DNA from: Salinadaptatus halalkaliphilus
GTDB taxonomy: Archaea; Halobacteriota; Halobacteria; Halobacteriales; Natrialbaceae
Length of the DNA: 64,000 nt
NCBI RefSeq assembly: GCF_006543045.1
Contig: NZ_RBZW01000076.1
Location: 118,820 to 182,819, forward strand
Direction of reading: 5' to 3'
Below the pieces are notes generated by a model, which was given only the letters and a program-made list of their open reading frames with translations, did no database searches and was not told where the DNA came from. This document shows positions 38,716 to 47,490 of this stretch, one piece after another (the first letter of the stretch is position 1; each line of letters opens with the position of its first letter). The translations under genes and the position numbers were made by a program.

Positions 38716-38948
38716 GATACCCGTCGTCGACTCCTGACACCAGAACCGCACCCGAGTCGATTCTCGACCAGAGTCTCTCGATGGACAGCATACAAAACTT
38801 CTGGCTACCGGCTCGCTGGGCTCGCCAGTCCCCTAACGGATCCGGCGTGTTCGAGTCGGTTGTGGGCCCCTCGAGGACGACAGGTACTCGTGACGGGAAT
38901 CATTACTCGAGTTCGTCTCAATAGCGCTCCCGCGATCTGACTACCGAG

Positions 38949-40184
38949 TTACTGCGAGGGCGTCTCGGCGTCCTCGAGCGTGCCGTCGTCGAATGGACTG
39001 ACCCGTTTTTCCGGGGTCGCGATAGCGGAGATATAGGCCAGACTGCGTTTGTGTTCGTCGGTGCTCAGCCCGGAGCGTGGCTCGGGGTCGTCCTCGGGGA
39101 CGGTCGACTCCTCGCCGAAGCCGGCCAGTAGCGTGTGCAGGTAGGTCTCGATACCGGGTGCGATCCAGTCGATCGACTCGTAGTAGGCGATCGTCTGGGC
39201 CGCCCCGTCGACGCCCGCCGTCTCGACGAGATACGCGAGCCAGTCCAGAGTCGTGATCTCGGCGTCGGGACGCGAGGGGTGGCTGGCCAGATACGGCGGC
39301 GAGCCCATCTCGCCGTTGGCCTCGTCTTCGATCGTCGGCATCTCCTCGGCGTCGTCGGCCTCGAGTGATTCCTCGCTCGCGAGGGCCTCGTCCTCGTCGT
39401 CGGCGAACGGGTCGTCCGCGCCGTCGTCGGCTTCGAGGTCGTCGGCGTCACCCTCGAGTGGGTCCGCATCGCCCTCGAGCGGGTCGTCATCGAGGTCGTC
39501 CGCGACGGCCTCGTCCTCGAGGTCGTCGTCACCATCCGCGCTGAAGGACTCGTCGTCCTCGCCGGGGAGGAACTGCTCGATGTCGTCGTCCGGTTCGTCC
39601 GAATCGTCCGCGAGCGTCTCGTCGTCCATGGGTTCGTCCTCGAGTGGGTCGTCCGCGAAGGGGTCGTCGTCGGCCGGTTCGTCGGTCACGTCCTCGAAGT
39701 CATCTTCGGATTCGTCCTCGATGGGGAGGTCGTCGCCGAGGAAGTCCTCGGCTTCGGCACCGGCGATGTCGGGGTCGATCTCGTCTTCGTCGTCAGCGCC
39801 GATGAGGCCGTCCTGGCCGGTGGCGGTCTCGAAAGCGTCGCCGATCTCCTGGTCGGCCGCGAAGGGGTTGACGCCGTGGGTGACGATCTCGTACATGTCG
39901 ACGAGTTTGTCGACGTTGCGCTCGACGCTCTCGATGGAGTCGCTGATCTGTTCGTTCTCGCCCCGGACGGTCTCGACCTTGCCCTGAAGGCCGTCGATCT
40001 CCTTTTCGATCTCGTCTAAGCGATAGTTGAGTTCGTCGTCGTCCGACTGGTCGTCGTCGCCGCCGAACATATCGTCGCCAGCGCCCATCATCCCGTCCTC
40101 GGCGCCGCCCAACAGGTCGTCCTCGTCGTCGCCGTCCTCGGTTTCATCGTCGGGGTCGCCCCCGATTTCGCTGAATAGTACCAT
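38949..40184 (-). CDS. Second ArlCDE/ArlD-type archaellum protein
   Basis: The 411-residue acidic protein has a coiled coil (NYRLDEIEKEIDGLQGKVET, then EIVTHGVNPFAADQEIGDAF) and a FlaD/E domain (SPPYLASHPSRPDAEITTLD, VDGAAQTIAYYESIDWI), joined by Asp/Glu-rich sequence. It is a shorter paralogue of the 722-residue protein at 33551; both share NPF in the coil and DxHKRSL in the tail. The start is ATG 40184. It follows arlG by 5 bp and precedes arlJ after a 233-bp gap in which no gene was seen. Confidence 0.87.
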   Translation of the reverse strand: MVLFSEIGGDPDDETEDGDDEDDLLGGAEDGMMGAGDDMFGGDDDQSDDDELNYRLDEIEKEIDGLQGKVETVRGENEQISDSIESVERNVDKLVDMYEIVTHGVNPFAADQEIGDAFETATGQDGLIGADDEDEIDPDIAGAEAEDFLGDDLPIEDESEDDFEDVTDEPADDDPFADDPLEDEPMDDETLADDSDEPDDDIEQFLPGEDDESFSADGDDDLEDEAVADDLDDDPLEGDADPLEGDADDLEADDGADDPFADDEDEALASEESLEADDAEEMPTIEDEANGEMGSPPYLASHPSRPDAEITTLDWLAYLVETAGVDGAAQTIAYYESIDWIAPGIETYLHTLLAGFGEESTVPEDDPEPRSGLSTDEHKRSLAYISAIATPEKRVSPFDDGTLEDAETPSQ

Positions 40185-40189
40185 GGTTG

Positions 40190-40675
40190 TTACTCTGGGT
40201 AGTAGAACGTCATCGTGTCCTCGTTGCCGCTGACGATGATCGTCACGTCGATGTCGCCACTTGGTTCCTGTTCGTCGGCGATCGCGAGATCGATCTCGGT
40301 GACGCCACCCGGTTCCCACGTCCTCGCATCGTCTTCCTCTACGTGGGAGACAGTGTCTACCGTGGTGTAGGAGCCGTCCACGGTCGCATCGACCGCACTC
40401 GGATCCGCAGGAATGTCTTCGGAGCCGATATTCTTGACCAGCACGGTTATCGTATCGAGGTTCCCCTGCCCGTCCTCGGAAACGATCGCGTCGGTCTGGG
40501 ACTCGTCGCTGATGATCGCGATTTCGGTTTCGATTTCGGTGGTGACCGAAGCGCTTCGGTCCTCGATCGAGTTACTCACGTGGCCGACCTCGACGACGAC
40601 CGTCCCGGCGACGGCGGTCGCGATGACGAGGCTGCCGATGAACATAATCAAGTGGGTGGCCGAGACGCTGCCCAT
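40190..40675 (-). CDS. arlG: Archaellum stator protein ArlG (FlaG)
   Basis: The 161-residue protein has an N-terminal membrane helix (VSATHLIMFIGSLVIATAVA) and a beta-sandwich outside domain with NIGSEDIPADPS. ArlG works with ArlF to tie the motor to the S-layer. It abuts arlF directly. Confidence 0.92.
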   Translation of the reverse strand: MGSVSATHLIMFIGSLVIATAVAGTVVVEVGHVSNSIEDRSASVTTEIETEIAIISDESQTDAIVSEDGQGNLDTITVLVKNIGSEDIPADPSAVDATVDGSYTTVDTVSHVEEDDARTWEPGGVTEIDLAIADEQEPSGDIDVTIIVSGNEDTMTFYYPE

Positions 40676-41230
40676 CTATTCGGCGCCTCCGTCCGTTTCT
40701 TCGACCGTCGTCAGTTCGGCGGTATCGGAGATACCGCCCTCGGTCGTGATTTTGATGCGGTCTCCCTCCTCGAAATCATCATGGTCGTCGTAGCCGTCGA
40801 CATCGAGAGGCCCGAGCTGGTACTCGCTGAACTCGATCTCGAGGTGTGATCCTGGAAGCCAGGCGTCAGTATCGGATCGGTACTCATCGCCGACGACAAC
40901 GGTCGTGACGGAATTACTACCGACATCTCGAGTCGAATAATACTCGCCACCGATAAGCACGTCCGTGTCACTCACCGAGAGCGTTCTCGAGCCAGTGTTC
41001 GTGACGTTCACGGTCGGACTATCGACGATATCGTCGGTTTCGTTGACGGGCGCCTCGAACGACTCGATCTCGATATCGGTGTTGACCTGGTCCCGGAGTT
41101 GGTCACCCTGCGTGGAAAAGGCCTCCCCGCTCGAGGCCCCGACGCTGAATATCGTAGGGACGATGACGCTGACGGCGACTAAAAAGCCGATGAGGATGAC
41201 CACGACAGCGCCACTCGTACTGAACCCCAT
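40676..41230 (-). CDS. arlF: Archaellum stator protein ArlF (FlaF)
   Basis: The 184-residue protein starts MGFSTSGAVVVILIGFLVAV, a class-III-like N-terminal helix, and continues with a beta-sandwich (VNVTNTGSRTLSVSDTDVLI). It binds the S-layer as part of the stator. It begins the arlF-arlG-arlCDE unit and has its own candidate promoter (CTTTTAAGAA upstream). Confidence 0.92.
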   Translation of the reverse strand: MGFSTSGAVVVILIGFLVAVSVIVPTIFSVGASSGEAFSTQGDQLRDQVNTDIEIESFEAPVNETDDIVDSPTVNVTNTGSRTLSVSDTDVLIGGEYYSTRDVGSNSVTTVVVGDEYRSDTDAWLPGSHLEIEFSEYQLGPLDVDGYDDHDDFEEGDRIKITTEGGISDTAELTTVEETDGGAE

Positions 41231-41376
41231 GCTCGAGTTGTGATGTTATCTCAGATTCTTAAAAGCCCATTGGCCACATCGGACGTGGGGCGGTACCGCC
41301 TCTCAGTAGCGAGTGCGGCGACGCATCTCAAGTGCAATAGCCGACAAAGAAAAGGAATTACTCGATTGAGAGCCGC
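41231..41376 (-). terminator. Archaellin terminator and arlF promoter region
   Basis: After the last archaellin stop, the minus strand reads CCTTTTCTTT, a T-rich stretch of the kind that ends archaeal transcripts. GGCGGTACCGCC (41289-41300) is a perfect 12-bp palindrome. A TATA-like CTTTTAAGAA follows, shortly before arlF. Together they suggest separate transcription of archaellins and arlF-arlG. Confidence 0.5.
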
Positions 41377-42162
41377 TTAGAGCCGGACTGCTTCACCGTC
41401 TTCAGTGTAGAGGTCGGGCGATCGCAGTTCAACCTGCGAGGTCGCGCCCGATGGTGAGACGATGTCGAGGGTTGCCTCGTCGCCCTCACCGAAGACATCT
41501 TCATCATCAAGATTGTCAAGATCTAGCTCGGTTCCTCCATCACTAATAGAATCATGTTCACCGAACGGGTCCACCTTGGGGTTGATCAGAATAGTGAACT
41601 CACTATTCTCATCGGTGAGAACAGCCTCGCTCGGTTGGACGAAATTACCGTCATCGTCCTCAACTGCGAAGTAACCGCTTTCTATATGGCGGGGTAAGGC
41701 ATTTTCATCTGCGTCATTAGTATCAACAGTATCATCACCCGTTGGGACATCAATCCCTTCAGCGTCAGCAATACTTTCATCTTCATCTTCTGGACCTGCT
41801 AATACGAGATTCTCCTGTCCTTCTGGAGCGACAACCTGGATAATCGTCTCATTGAGATCGATGTCGTCGGCACCAGGGGCACCAGTTACACCGAGACGAA
41901 TTTCACTGAGCTCACCACGGTCAGCACCACCATCAATACCGTCGTCATACTCTGAGACGATACCAACTTCACTCGTGACTTCAATCTGCTCGGAGACGAG
42001 GTCAGTACTCTCTTCACCCGTTGCTTCGGCCTGCGTCTGCAACATGCCGGCCGTGTTGATCAGTACGCCTGCGGCAATGGCAGCGACCAGCACCATCGCG
42101 ATAAACACGATAAGCGTGCCGATCCCTACCTGACCTCTGTCAGTTGATTCGTTTGCGAACAT
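41377..42162 (-). CDS. Archaellin, B-type, sixth in the array
   Basis: The 261-residue protein has the class III signal [10 protein letters not shown], cut by archaeal prepilin peptidase before [16 protein letters not shown]. It belongs to the B group: [28 protein letters not shown] and a C-terminal [20 protein letters not shown]. The central region ([17 protein letters not shown] and around) is longer and divergent. N-E-T is a possible N-glycosylation site. It starts 2 bp after the preceding A-type gene. Confidence 0.95.
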   Translation of the reverse strand: MFANESTDRGQVGIGTLIVFIAMVLVAAIAAGVLINTAGMLQTQAEATGEESTDLVSEQIEVTSEVGIVSEYDDGIDGGADRGELSEIRLGVTGAPGADDIDLNETIIQVVAPEGQENLVLAGPEDEDESIADAEGIDVPTGDDTVDTNDADENALPRHIESGYFAVEDDDGNFVQPSEAVLTDENSEFTILINPKVDPFGEHDSISDGGTELDLDNLDDEDVFGEGDEATLDIVSPSGATSQVELRSPDLYTEDGEAVRL

Positions 42163-42164
42163 GA

Positions 42165-42770
42165 TTACAGCCTCACCGATTCATCCTCGTCAGTGATCGT
42201 CGTCGGGACCCGGATCTCCGCTTGCGTCGTTGCACCGGCATCCGTCGTGAAGATCACCGTTAGTTGTTCACCTTCCTCGAGATTGTCCCAACTGTTATCA
42301 ATCTCATTATCAGATCCATCTCCGACAGTGAATACGACTTCAGCACGATCACTGGTATCAGTCAGGACAGGATCGTTATCAGCATCCGAGACACCCTGAA
42401 TGTTATTGACGTACTCGTTAGTGGCATCGGCATCGATGACAACTGTCTGCTCACCCTGTTCACCGATGAACTGAGCCGTCGTCTTGTTCAGGTCGATCGG
42501 ATCGGAGCCTGGGGCCATCGCCATGACGAATCGAAGATCTTCGACTTCGTTACTATCGTCAACGGTCCCCGAGATACTCACGATTTCCAGTCGATCGCTG
42601 ACCTGCTGGGTCGATTCTTCACCGGTGGCTTCTGCTTGCGTCTGCAGCATACCAGCCGTGTTGATCAGTACACCTGCGGCAATGGCAGCGACCAGTACCA
42701 TCGCGATGAACACGATGAGCGTACCGATCCCTACTTGACCGCGATCCGATTCCGAGTTGTTGACAAACAT
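42165..42770 (-). CDS. Archaellin, A-type, fifth in the array
   Basis: The 201-residue protein has signal [11 protein letters not shown] followed by the shared [16 protein letters not shown] helix. A-group features are [32 protein letters not shown] and the tail [17 protein letters not shown] is a possible glycosylation site. An 18-bp gap separates it from the preceding B gene, the widest in the array. Confidence 0.95.
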   Translation of the reverse strand: MFVNNSESDRGQVGIGTLIVFIAMVLVAAIAAGVLINTAGMLQTQAEATGEESTQQVSDRLEIVSISGTVDDSNEVEDLRFVMAMAPGSDPIDLNKTTAQFIGEQGEQTVVIDADATNEYVNNIQGVSDADNDPVLTDTSDRAEVVFTVGDGSDNEIDNSWDNLEEGEQLTVIFTTDAGATTQAEIRVPTTITDEDESVRL

Positions 42771-42788
42771 GTATAATTCTAGGAGTTA

Positions 42789-43619
42789 TTAGAGTTGCAC
42801 TGCTTCACCGGCATCAGTGTAGAGGTCAGGTGATCGCAATTCGACCTGCGAGGTAGCGCCCGATGGCGAGACGATGCTGAGGGTTGCCTCGTCACCTTCG
42901 CCGAAGGCGGATTCGCCACCGCCGTCGCCATCAGCAAGGGCGTGGATTTCAAGGTCACCATCGCTTTCGCTTTCTTGTGATCCGAACGGCTCTACCATCG
43001 GATTGATAACAATAGTGAACTCACCATTATTATCATTCAAGACTGCATCGCTTGCTGAGACGAAATTACCGTCCTCGTCTTCAACCGCGAAGTAACCCTG
43101 TGCAATGTGCCGGGGTTCAGTTTCAGTAGATGCATCTGTAGTAGTTGGATCCCCAGGGTCGTCCTCGTCCTCTTCATCCGAGACTTGGACAAAGCTATCC
43201 GTCTCATCCATATCACCATCACCGGGATCAGCAAGGACAAGATTTGCTTGTCCTTCCGGACCAACAACCTGAATGATGGTCTCGTTGAGATCAATGTCAT
43301 CAGCACCTGGTGCACCAGTCACACCGAGGCGAATTTCGCTGAGTTCACCGCGGTCAGCTCCATCAAAAGTCTCGGCAGGGTTAGCAGGATCATCCTCTAC
43401 ATCCGCTTCAGAGACGATCCCAACGTCACTCGTCACGTCAATCCGTTCGGAGACGAGGTCGGTACTCTCTTCACCAGTCGCTTCGGCCTGGGTCTGCAAC
43501 ATACCGGCCGTGTTGATTAGCACGCCGGCAGCGATCGCAGCGACCAGCACCATCGCGATGAACACGATGAGCGTGCCGATCCCCACTTGGCCTCTGTCAG
43601 TTGAGTCGTTTGCGAACAT
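42789..43619 (-). CDS. Archaellin, B-type, fourth in the array (longest)
   Basis: The 276-residue protein has signal [10 protein letters not shown] and the common helix. It is B-type ([38 protein letters not shown]). It has the longest variable centre, with an acidic run ([18 protein letters not shown]) and the segment [20 protein letters not shown], shared with the sixth gene as [13 protein letters not shown]. It starts 2 bp after the third gene. Confidence 0.95.
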   Translation of the reverse strand: MFANDSTDRGQVGIGTLIVFIAMVLVAAIAAGVLINTAGMLQTQAEATGEESTDLVSERIDVTSDVGIVSEADVEDDPANPAETFDGADRGELSEIRLGVTGAPGADDIDLNETIIQVVGPEGQANLVLADPGDGDMDETDSFVQVSDEEDEDDPGDPTTTDASTETEPRHIAQGYFAVEDEDGNFVSASDAVLNDNNGEFTIVINPMVEPFGSQESESDGDLEIHALADGDGGGESAFGEGDEATLSIVSPSGATSQVELRSPDLYTDAGEAVQL

Positions 43620-43621
43620 GG

Positions 43622-44230
43622 TTACAGCCTCACTGCGTCATCCTCGTCGATGATCGTCGTCGGAACCCGGATTTCGGTTTGCGTCGTCGCACCGGAGTCC
43701 GTCGTGAAGACCACCGTTACTTGTTCACCCTCTGGGAGGGGATCCCAATCGCCTACATCTCCGTCGTCAAGATCAAACTGGATCTCGACACGATCACTGT
43801 TATCAGTTAATACAGGTTCTTCTGCATCACTGACACCCTGGATCGGCTCAAATTCTTCTTCGCTGGCACCCGTTTCAGTAGCATCCAGCGCCAACGTTTC
43901 CTCACCTTGTGGACCGATGAACTGGGCCGTCGTTTGATTCAGATCAATCGGGTCGGAGCCAGGTGCCATCGCCATGACGAACCGAAGTTCATCAATGACA
44001 TTATCCCCAGCATCTTCACCAACATCTCCCGAAACACTCACGACTTCTAGTCGATCGCTGACCTGCTGGGTCGATTCTTCACCGGTGGCTTCTGCCTGGG
44101 TCTGCAGCATGCCGGCCGTGTTGATCAAGACGCCCGCGGCGATTGCGGCGACCAGCACCATCGCGATGAACACGATGAGTGTCCCGATCCCCACTTGACC
44201 ACGGTCGTCTTCGCTTTGCGTAGTGAACAT
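43622..44230 (-). CDS. Archaellin, A-type, third in the array
   Basis: The 202-residue protein has signal [11 protein letters not shown], the common helix and A-type markers ([43 protein letters not shown]). N-Q-T is a possible glycosylation site. The TAA stop is followed by CC and the ATG of the fourth gene. Confidence 0.95.
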   Translation of the reverse strand: MFTTQSEDDRGQVGIGTLIVFIAMVLVAAIAAGVLINTAGMLQTQAEATGEESTQQVSDRLEVVSVSGDVGEDAGDNVIDELRFVMAMAPGSDPIDLNQTTAQFIGPQGEETLALDATETGASEEEFEPIQGVSDAEEPVLTDNSDRVEIQFDLDDGDVGDWDPLPEGEQVTVVFTTDSGATTQTEIRVPTTIIDEDDAVRL

Positions 44231-44235
44231 GGGCC

Positions 44236-44886
44236 TTAGAGTTGGACTGCCTCTCCGTCCTCAGTGAACAGATCCGGTGCGATGAGTTCGACCTGCGTGG
44301 TTGCACCCGATGGCGAGACGATGTCGAGGGTTGCCTCGTCGCCTTCACCGAAGGCATCTGGACCTGTGCCAGCTCCAAACGGATCTTCCTTAGGGTCAAG
44401 GGTAATGACGAAGTCTCCGTTATCCGACCTCAGAACGGCATCATCGGGGCCACTAAGAGTCCCGTCACCTGTCTTTTCGACACCGAATGCCCCGGCACCA
44501 TGATCGAGCCCAGTTCCAGAAGTCCCATCGTCCTCAGATAATATGAGATTCTCTTGCCCTTCTGGTCCCACAGCCTGAATGATCGTCTCGTTGAGATCAA
44601 TGTCATCAGCACCTGCTGCTCCGGTCACGCCAATACGGATTTCCTCCAGCGCGCCATCGTCTGCACCGGAAGTGTCTTCGACAATCCCGACTTCACTCGT
44701 CACATCAATCCGTTCGGAGACGAGATCCGTACTCTCTTCACCGGTTGCTTCAGCCTGCGTCTGCAACATGCCGGCGGTGTTGATGAGCACACCCGCGGCG
44801 ATTGCAGCGACCAGTACCATCGCGATGAACACGATGAGCGTCCCGATTCCCACCTGACCGCGCTCTGTAGAGTCGTTTGCGAACAT
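44236..44886 (-). CDS. Archaellin, B-type, second in the array
   Basis: The 216-residue protein has signal [10 protein letters not shown] and the common helix. It is B-type ([24 protein letters not shown]) with a tail [20 protein letters not shown]. Its centre ([20 protein letters not shown]) is the shortest of the B group and lacks the YFAVED segment of the others. Confidence 0.95.
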   Translation of the reverse strand: MFANDSTERGQVGIGTLIVFIAMVLVAAIAAGVLINTAGMLQTQAEATGEESTDLVSERIDVTSEVGIVEDTSGADDGALEEIRIGVTGAAGADDIDLNETIIQAVGPEGQENLILSEDDGTSGTGLDHGAGAFGVEKTGDGTLSGPDDAVLRSDNGDFVITLDPKEDPFGAGTGPDAFGEGDEATLDIVSPSGATTQVELIAPDLFTEDGEAVQL

Positions 44887-44888
44887 GA

Positions 44889-45497
44889 TTACAGCCTCAC
44901 CGATTCGTCTTCATCGGTAATCGTCGTCGGCACACGGATTTCCGTCTGCGTCGACGCACCAGCGTCCGTCGTGAAGATTACCGTTAGTTGTTCTCCTTCC
45001 TCGAGTGGGTCCCAATCGAGGCCATTCTCGCCATCCCCATCAACATCAAATATCAATTCGACACGATCACTAGTATCCGTCAAAACCGGTTCGTCCTCAT
45101 CGTCAACACCTTGGATTAGTTCGACGTAGTCGTTAGTGCCGCCACCACCAGATTCATCAGCGTTAATGGCCTTCATTTCTTCACCCTGTTCACCGATGAA
45201 CTGGGCAGTCGTCTGATTCAGATCGATCGGATCCGAGCCAGGCGCCATCGCCATAACGAACTTTAGCTGGTTGACCTCGTTACTCTCATCAATCTCTCCC
45301 GAGGTACTCACAATTTCCAGCCGATCGCTCACTTGCTGTGTCGATTCTTCACCGGTGGCTTCTGCTTGCGTTTGCAGCATACCAGCCGTATTGATCAGTA
45401 CGCCCGCGGCAATCGCAGCGACCAGCACCATCGCGATAAACACGATAAGCGTGCCGATCCCCACCTGACCGCGCTCTGTATCGTCGTTCGTAAACAT
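44889..45497 (-). CDS. Archaellin, A-type, first in the array (promoter-proximal)
   Basis: The 202-residue protein has signal [10 protein letters not shown] and the common helix, with A-type markers ([43 protein letters not shown]). I chose the ATG at 45497 because it places the peptidase site at residue 10 as in the others. A hairpin (CCCGC-N5-GCGGG, 45515-45529) lies in its leader. As the first gene it should be the most strongly expressed. Confidence 0.95.
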   Translation of the reverse strand: MFTNDDTERGQVGIGTLIVFIAMVLVAAIAAGVLINTAGMLQTQAEATGEESTQQVSDRLEIVSTSGEIDESNEVNQLKFVMAMAPGSDPIDLNQTTAQFIGEQGEEMKAINADESGGGGTNDYVELIQGVDDEDEPVLTDTSDRVELIFDVDGDGENGLDWDPLEEGEQLTVIFTTDAGASTQTEIRVPTTITDEDESVRL

Positions 45498-45555
45498 GTG
45501 TAGGGGGGTGAACACCCGCTCAGGGCGGGCGTCACCGGATACTCAGGACTACCGG

Positions 45556-45563
45556 ATATTAAA
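45556..45563 (-). promoter_or_regulatory. Probable TATA box of the archaellin operon
   Basis: On the minus strand GGTTTAATAT places a TATA element about 60 nt upstream of the first archaellin ATG, giving a leader of about 30 nt. It lies directly downstream of the TTTTC-N6-GAAAA operator. Confidence 0.55.
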
Positions 45564-45572
45564 CCTGAGCCA

Positions 45573-45594
45573 GTATTTTCATGTATGAAAACGG
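45573..45594. promoter_or_regulatory. Operator-like inverted repeat upstream of the archaellin promoter
   Basis: TTTTC-ATGTAT-GAAAA, preceded by GTA and followed by CGG, forms a dyad just upstream of the archaellin TATA. A 22-bp window matches the site at 45992 at 18 positions. The position immediately above BRE/TATA is typical of activator sites. The 565-bp gap 45498-46062 has no supported gene. Confidence 0.65.
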
Positions 45595-45991
45595 ATCGGC
45601 GAGCGTGACAGTCACTCACTACTCGAGTTTAATCGACGAATACAACCGCGCCAAAGCCGCCGTGCCTGTCGGGAACTCGAGCATCGTCACCACCACACGA
45701 AAATCGACCCGTCGACAGATACCCCTCACAGCCTCGAGAACGGGCGTTTTTACGGATCGAAACGGGTCGCCGGGCCAAAACTCGGCGAAATCGGCCGTAA
45801 TTCGGGGCGACTCCCACGCCGAGTGTCCCACCTGCGCGCCACCGATCGGCTATCGTTCCGGTGTCGTACCCCGTCGTACTCGAGACGCACGCGCGTACTG
45901 GACTCGACCATCGCCTCGACTCGAGTCCACGACCACCAGCCTGCCAATCACCACCCCTGCCGGTAGTGGGCTCGAGAACGTATCTACGGAC

Positions 45992-46013
45992 GTATTTTCA
46001 CGTTCGAAAATGG
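45992..46013. promoter_or_regulatory. Second copy of the operator, upstream of the divergent regulator gene
   Basis: TTTTC-ACGTTC-GAAAA with the same GTA and TGG edges lies about 50-70 bp upstream of the ATG at 46063. It is followed by AATACGGTTTA, a possible TATA region. The shared site suggests that the regulator binds both its own promoter and that of the archaellins. Confidence 0.65.
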
Positions 46014-46062
46014 TCTCGAATCGGTCAATACGGTTTAGTGACTGCACTACAGAGGCCATGGC

Positions 46063-46422
46063 ATGGATCCGACCGAGGTACTGGGGAATCTGGGGAAGAA
46101 GTACAGCCCCGATATCCTCCGTTCGGCTCACGAACCCAAATCGGCCCAGGAGTTGAGCGACGAGCTCGACATCCCGGTGACGACCAGCTACCGCCGGGTC
46201 GAGGCGTTGAACGAACTCGGCCTGCTCGAGGACGACGAGGACGACCGCGAGTTCGGCGAGACGGGCCAAAGTCAGACCCTCTACCAGCGCAACGTCTCGG
46301 AAATCGTCATCCGATTCGAGGAGGAAGACGTCGAAATCGAATCGAAAGAGCGCGACGTCACCGAACAGCCCCTCAGTAGCGTGTGGGAGGACCTGAGTCG
46401 GGGCATCGGTGGTGACGACTGA
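46063..46422 (+). CDS. Winged-helix regulator divergent from the archaellins
   Basis: The 119-residue ArsR-like wHTH reads VLGNLGKKYSPDILRSAHEP, KSAQELSDELDIPVTTSYRR and VEALNELGLLEDDEDD. It is homologous to the regulator at 30682 at the other end of the cluster. It is followed after one base by a small membrane protein gene, a pairing I recall as common in haloarchaea. It is the best candidate for binding the two nearby operators; this is inference. Confidence 0.85.
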   Translation: MDPTEVLGNLGKKYSPDILRSAHEPKSAQELSDELDIPVTTSYRRVEALNELGLLEDDEDDREFGETGQSQTLYQRNVSEIVIRFEEEDVEIESKERDVTEQPLSSVWEDLSRGIGGDD

Positions 46423-46423
46423 G

Positions 46424-46702
46424 ATGGAGTTCATCGAGATTCTCTACGTCGTCTTCTCCGCGACGCTCGTGACCTCCGGGCTGGTGATGGCCGGGATGGC
46501 CGTCCAGGCCTACGCCGAAACCGAACGCACGGCGATGATCTATCTCTCGGTCGGCTTTACGCTGATCGTCGCCGCCGCCGTCGCGACCACGATGAGCGCG
46601 TTTCTGAACGACTTCCAGAATCCCCGCCAACTGCTGACGGTCAACTACTTCGTGACGACGCTTGGCTTCGTCGCGGTGATCTTGAGTCTCTACGCCGAGT
46701 AA
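46424..46702 (+). CDS. Three-TM membrane protein paired with the wHTH regulator
   Basis: The 92-residue protein has three hydrophobic helices (from FIEILYVVFSATLVTSGLVM, then MIYLSVGFTLIVAAAVATT, then VNYFVTTLGFVAVILSLYA). It resembles the haloarchaeal DUF7521 type that follows wHTH genes. I start at ATG 46424, one base after the wHTH stop. It may anchor or sense for the regulator, which is not proven. Confidence 0.78.
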   Translation: MEFIEILYVVFSATLVTSGLVMAGMAVQAYAETERTAMIYLSVGFTLIVAAAVATTMSAFLNDFQNPRQLLTVNYFVTTLGFVAVILSLYAE

Positions 46703-46849
46703 CCGAATCCGACGGCAGAGCGACTACGATTTCGTCCCGTCGACCTGTCCCCAATCCAGACGTCCCGCTCGTTCCGACGCTGTTCGTATCCCGGATGTCC
46801 CGATGTCACACGCCCAAAACACGACCACAGGCGGAGTAATACGCAGGTG

Positions 46850-47233
46850 TCAATACCCCACCGTTTCCACTCCCTCGACACGCTCGAAGTCCCCGTCACG
46901 GGTCACGAGACGAGCCCCGTTGTGGCGACAGGTGGCCGCGATCAGGATGTCCCCGAGATTGATCGGTGCGCCGGCCTCGAGCAGTTCGGCTTCGATCACC
47001 GCAGCTTCACGAGCGATCGACTCGGTCTGTTCCAGTGGTTCGATCCAATCGAGGGCGTCTGCGACACGATCGACGCCATCGCGGCCGGCCGTGCGTGCCC
47101 CACCCCGATACGCTTCGAACAGCGTCAGCGTCGTCGCGAAGAACGGCTTGTTCCGGTGGGCCTCGAGAAACGCGGCCGTCGCAGGCTCCTCCTCAAGGTA
47201 ATCCACGAGAAACGTCGTGTCAAGGACTATCAC
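46850..47233 (-). CDS. vapC: PIN-domain toxin VapC
   Basis: The 127-residue protein is a PIN ribonuclease. Acidic residues expected at the metal site appear in VLDTTFLVDYLEE (Asp), ATTLTLFEAYRGG (Glu), INLGDILIAAT (Asp) and RDGDFERV (Asp). It overlaps vapB by four bases, so the pair is translated together. Confidence 0.92.
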   Translation of the reverse strand: MIVLDTTFLVDYLEEEPATAAFLEAHRNKPFFATTLTLFEAYRGGARTAGRDGVDRVADALDWIEPLEQTESIAREAAVIEAELLEAGAPINLGDILIAATCRHNGARLVTRDGDFERVEGVETVGY

Positions 47234-47454
47234 CGCCGCTCACGCTCTCTGAGGTCGGAATCGAACTCCGCACGCGAGGATTCGACCGCGTCCGCGAACC
47301 CGTCGACGTCTTTCATCGCACCGAAGCCTTTCATTACGTCCCGGTTGCTCCCAGTGATTCGAACGATCGTCTCGGTAAAGCTTTCGTCGTCGCGTTTGTG
47401 CTCTTTCAGGGCTTCGTAGGCCGCTTCGGTGATCGTTATCGTTTTGGTGCCCAT
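47230..47454 (-). CDS. vapB: VapB-family antitoxin (DUF217-like)
   Basis: The 74-residue protein starts MGTKTITITEAAYEALKEHK, a ribbon-helix-helix DNA-binding fold, followed by RDDESFTETIVRI and a C-terminal part likely to bind VapC. I chose the ATG at 47454 because the upstream sequence holds the TATA and operator. It overlaps vapC by four bases. Confidence 0.9.
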   Translation of the reverse strand: MGTKTITITEAAYEALKEHKRDDESFTETIVRITGSNRDVMKGFGAMKDVDGFADAVESSRAEFDSDLRERERR

Positions 47455-47490
47455 ACACGTACTTGTACACGTACGATAGTATATCTGTCG
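47455..47490 (-). promoter_or_regulatory. vapBC promoter with direct-repeat operator
   Basis: ACACGTAC occurs twice (47455-47462 and 47467-47474), directly before the vapB ATG. On the minus strand ATATAC lies about 25-30 nt upstream of the ATG, so the transcript may be leaderless. The repeat between TATA and start suits autorepression by VapB. Confidence 0.5.

Noticed and set aside
41377-45497. CRISPR-like periodic repeat
   Set aside because: The repeats are the conserved starts of six archaellin genes at gene-length spacing, not short repeats with spacers.
45619-45831. 70-codon frame in the archaellin upstream gap
   Set aside because: It has no recognisable pattern and lies in a region better explained as divergent regulatory DNA; I could not support it.
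46026-46045. AATACGGTTTAGTGACTG resembles an arm of the palindromic repeats
   Set aside because: No second arm or inner stem is present; it is better read as the promoter region of the 46063 gene.
45581-46156. Plus-strand frame running through the operators and into the wHTH gene
   Set aside because: It overlaps the well-supported wHTH gene in a different frame and is Arg/Ser-rich.
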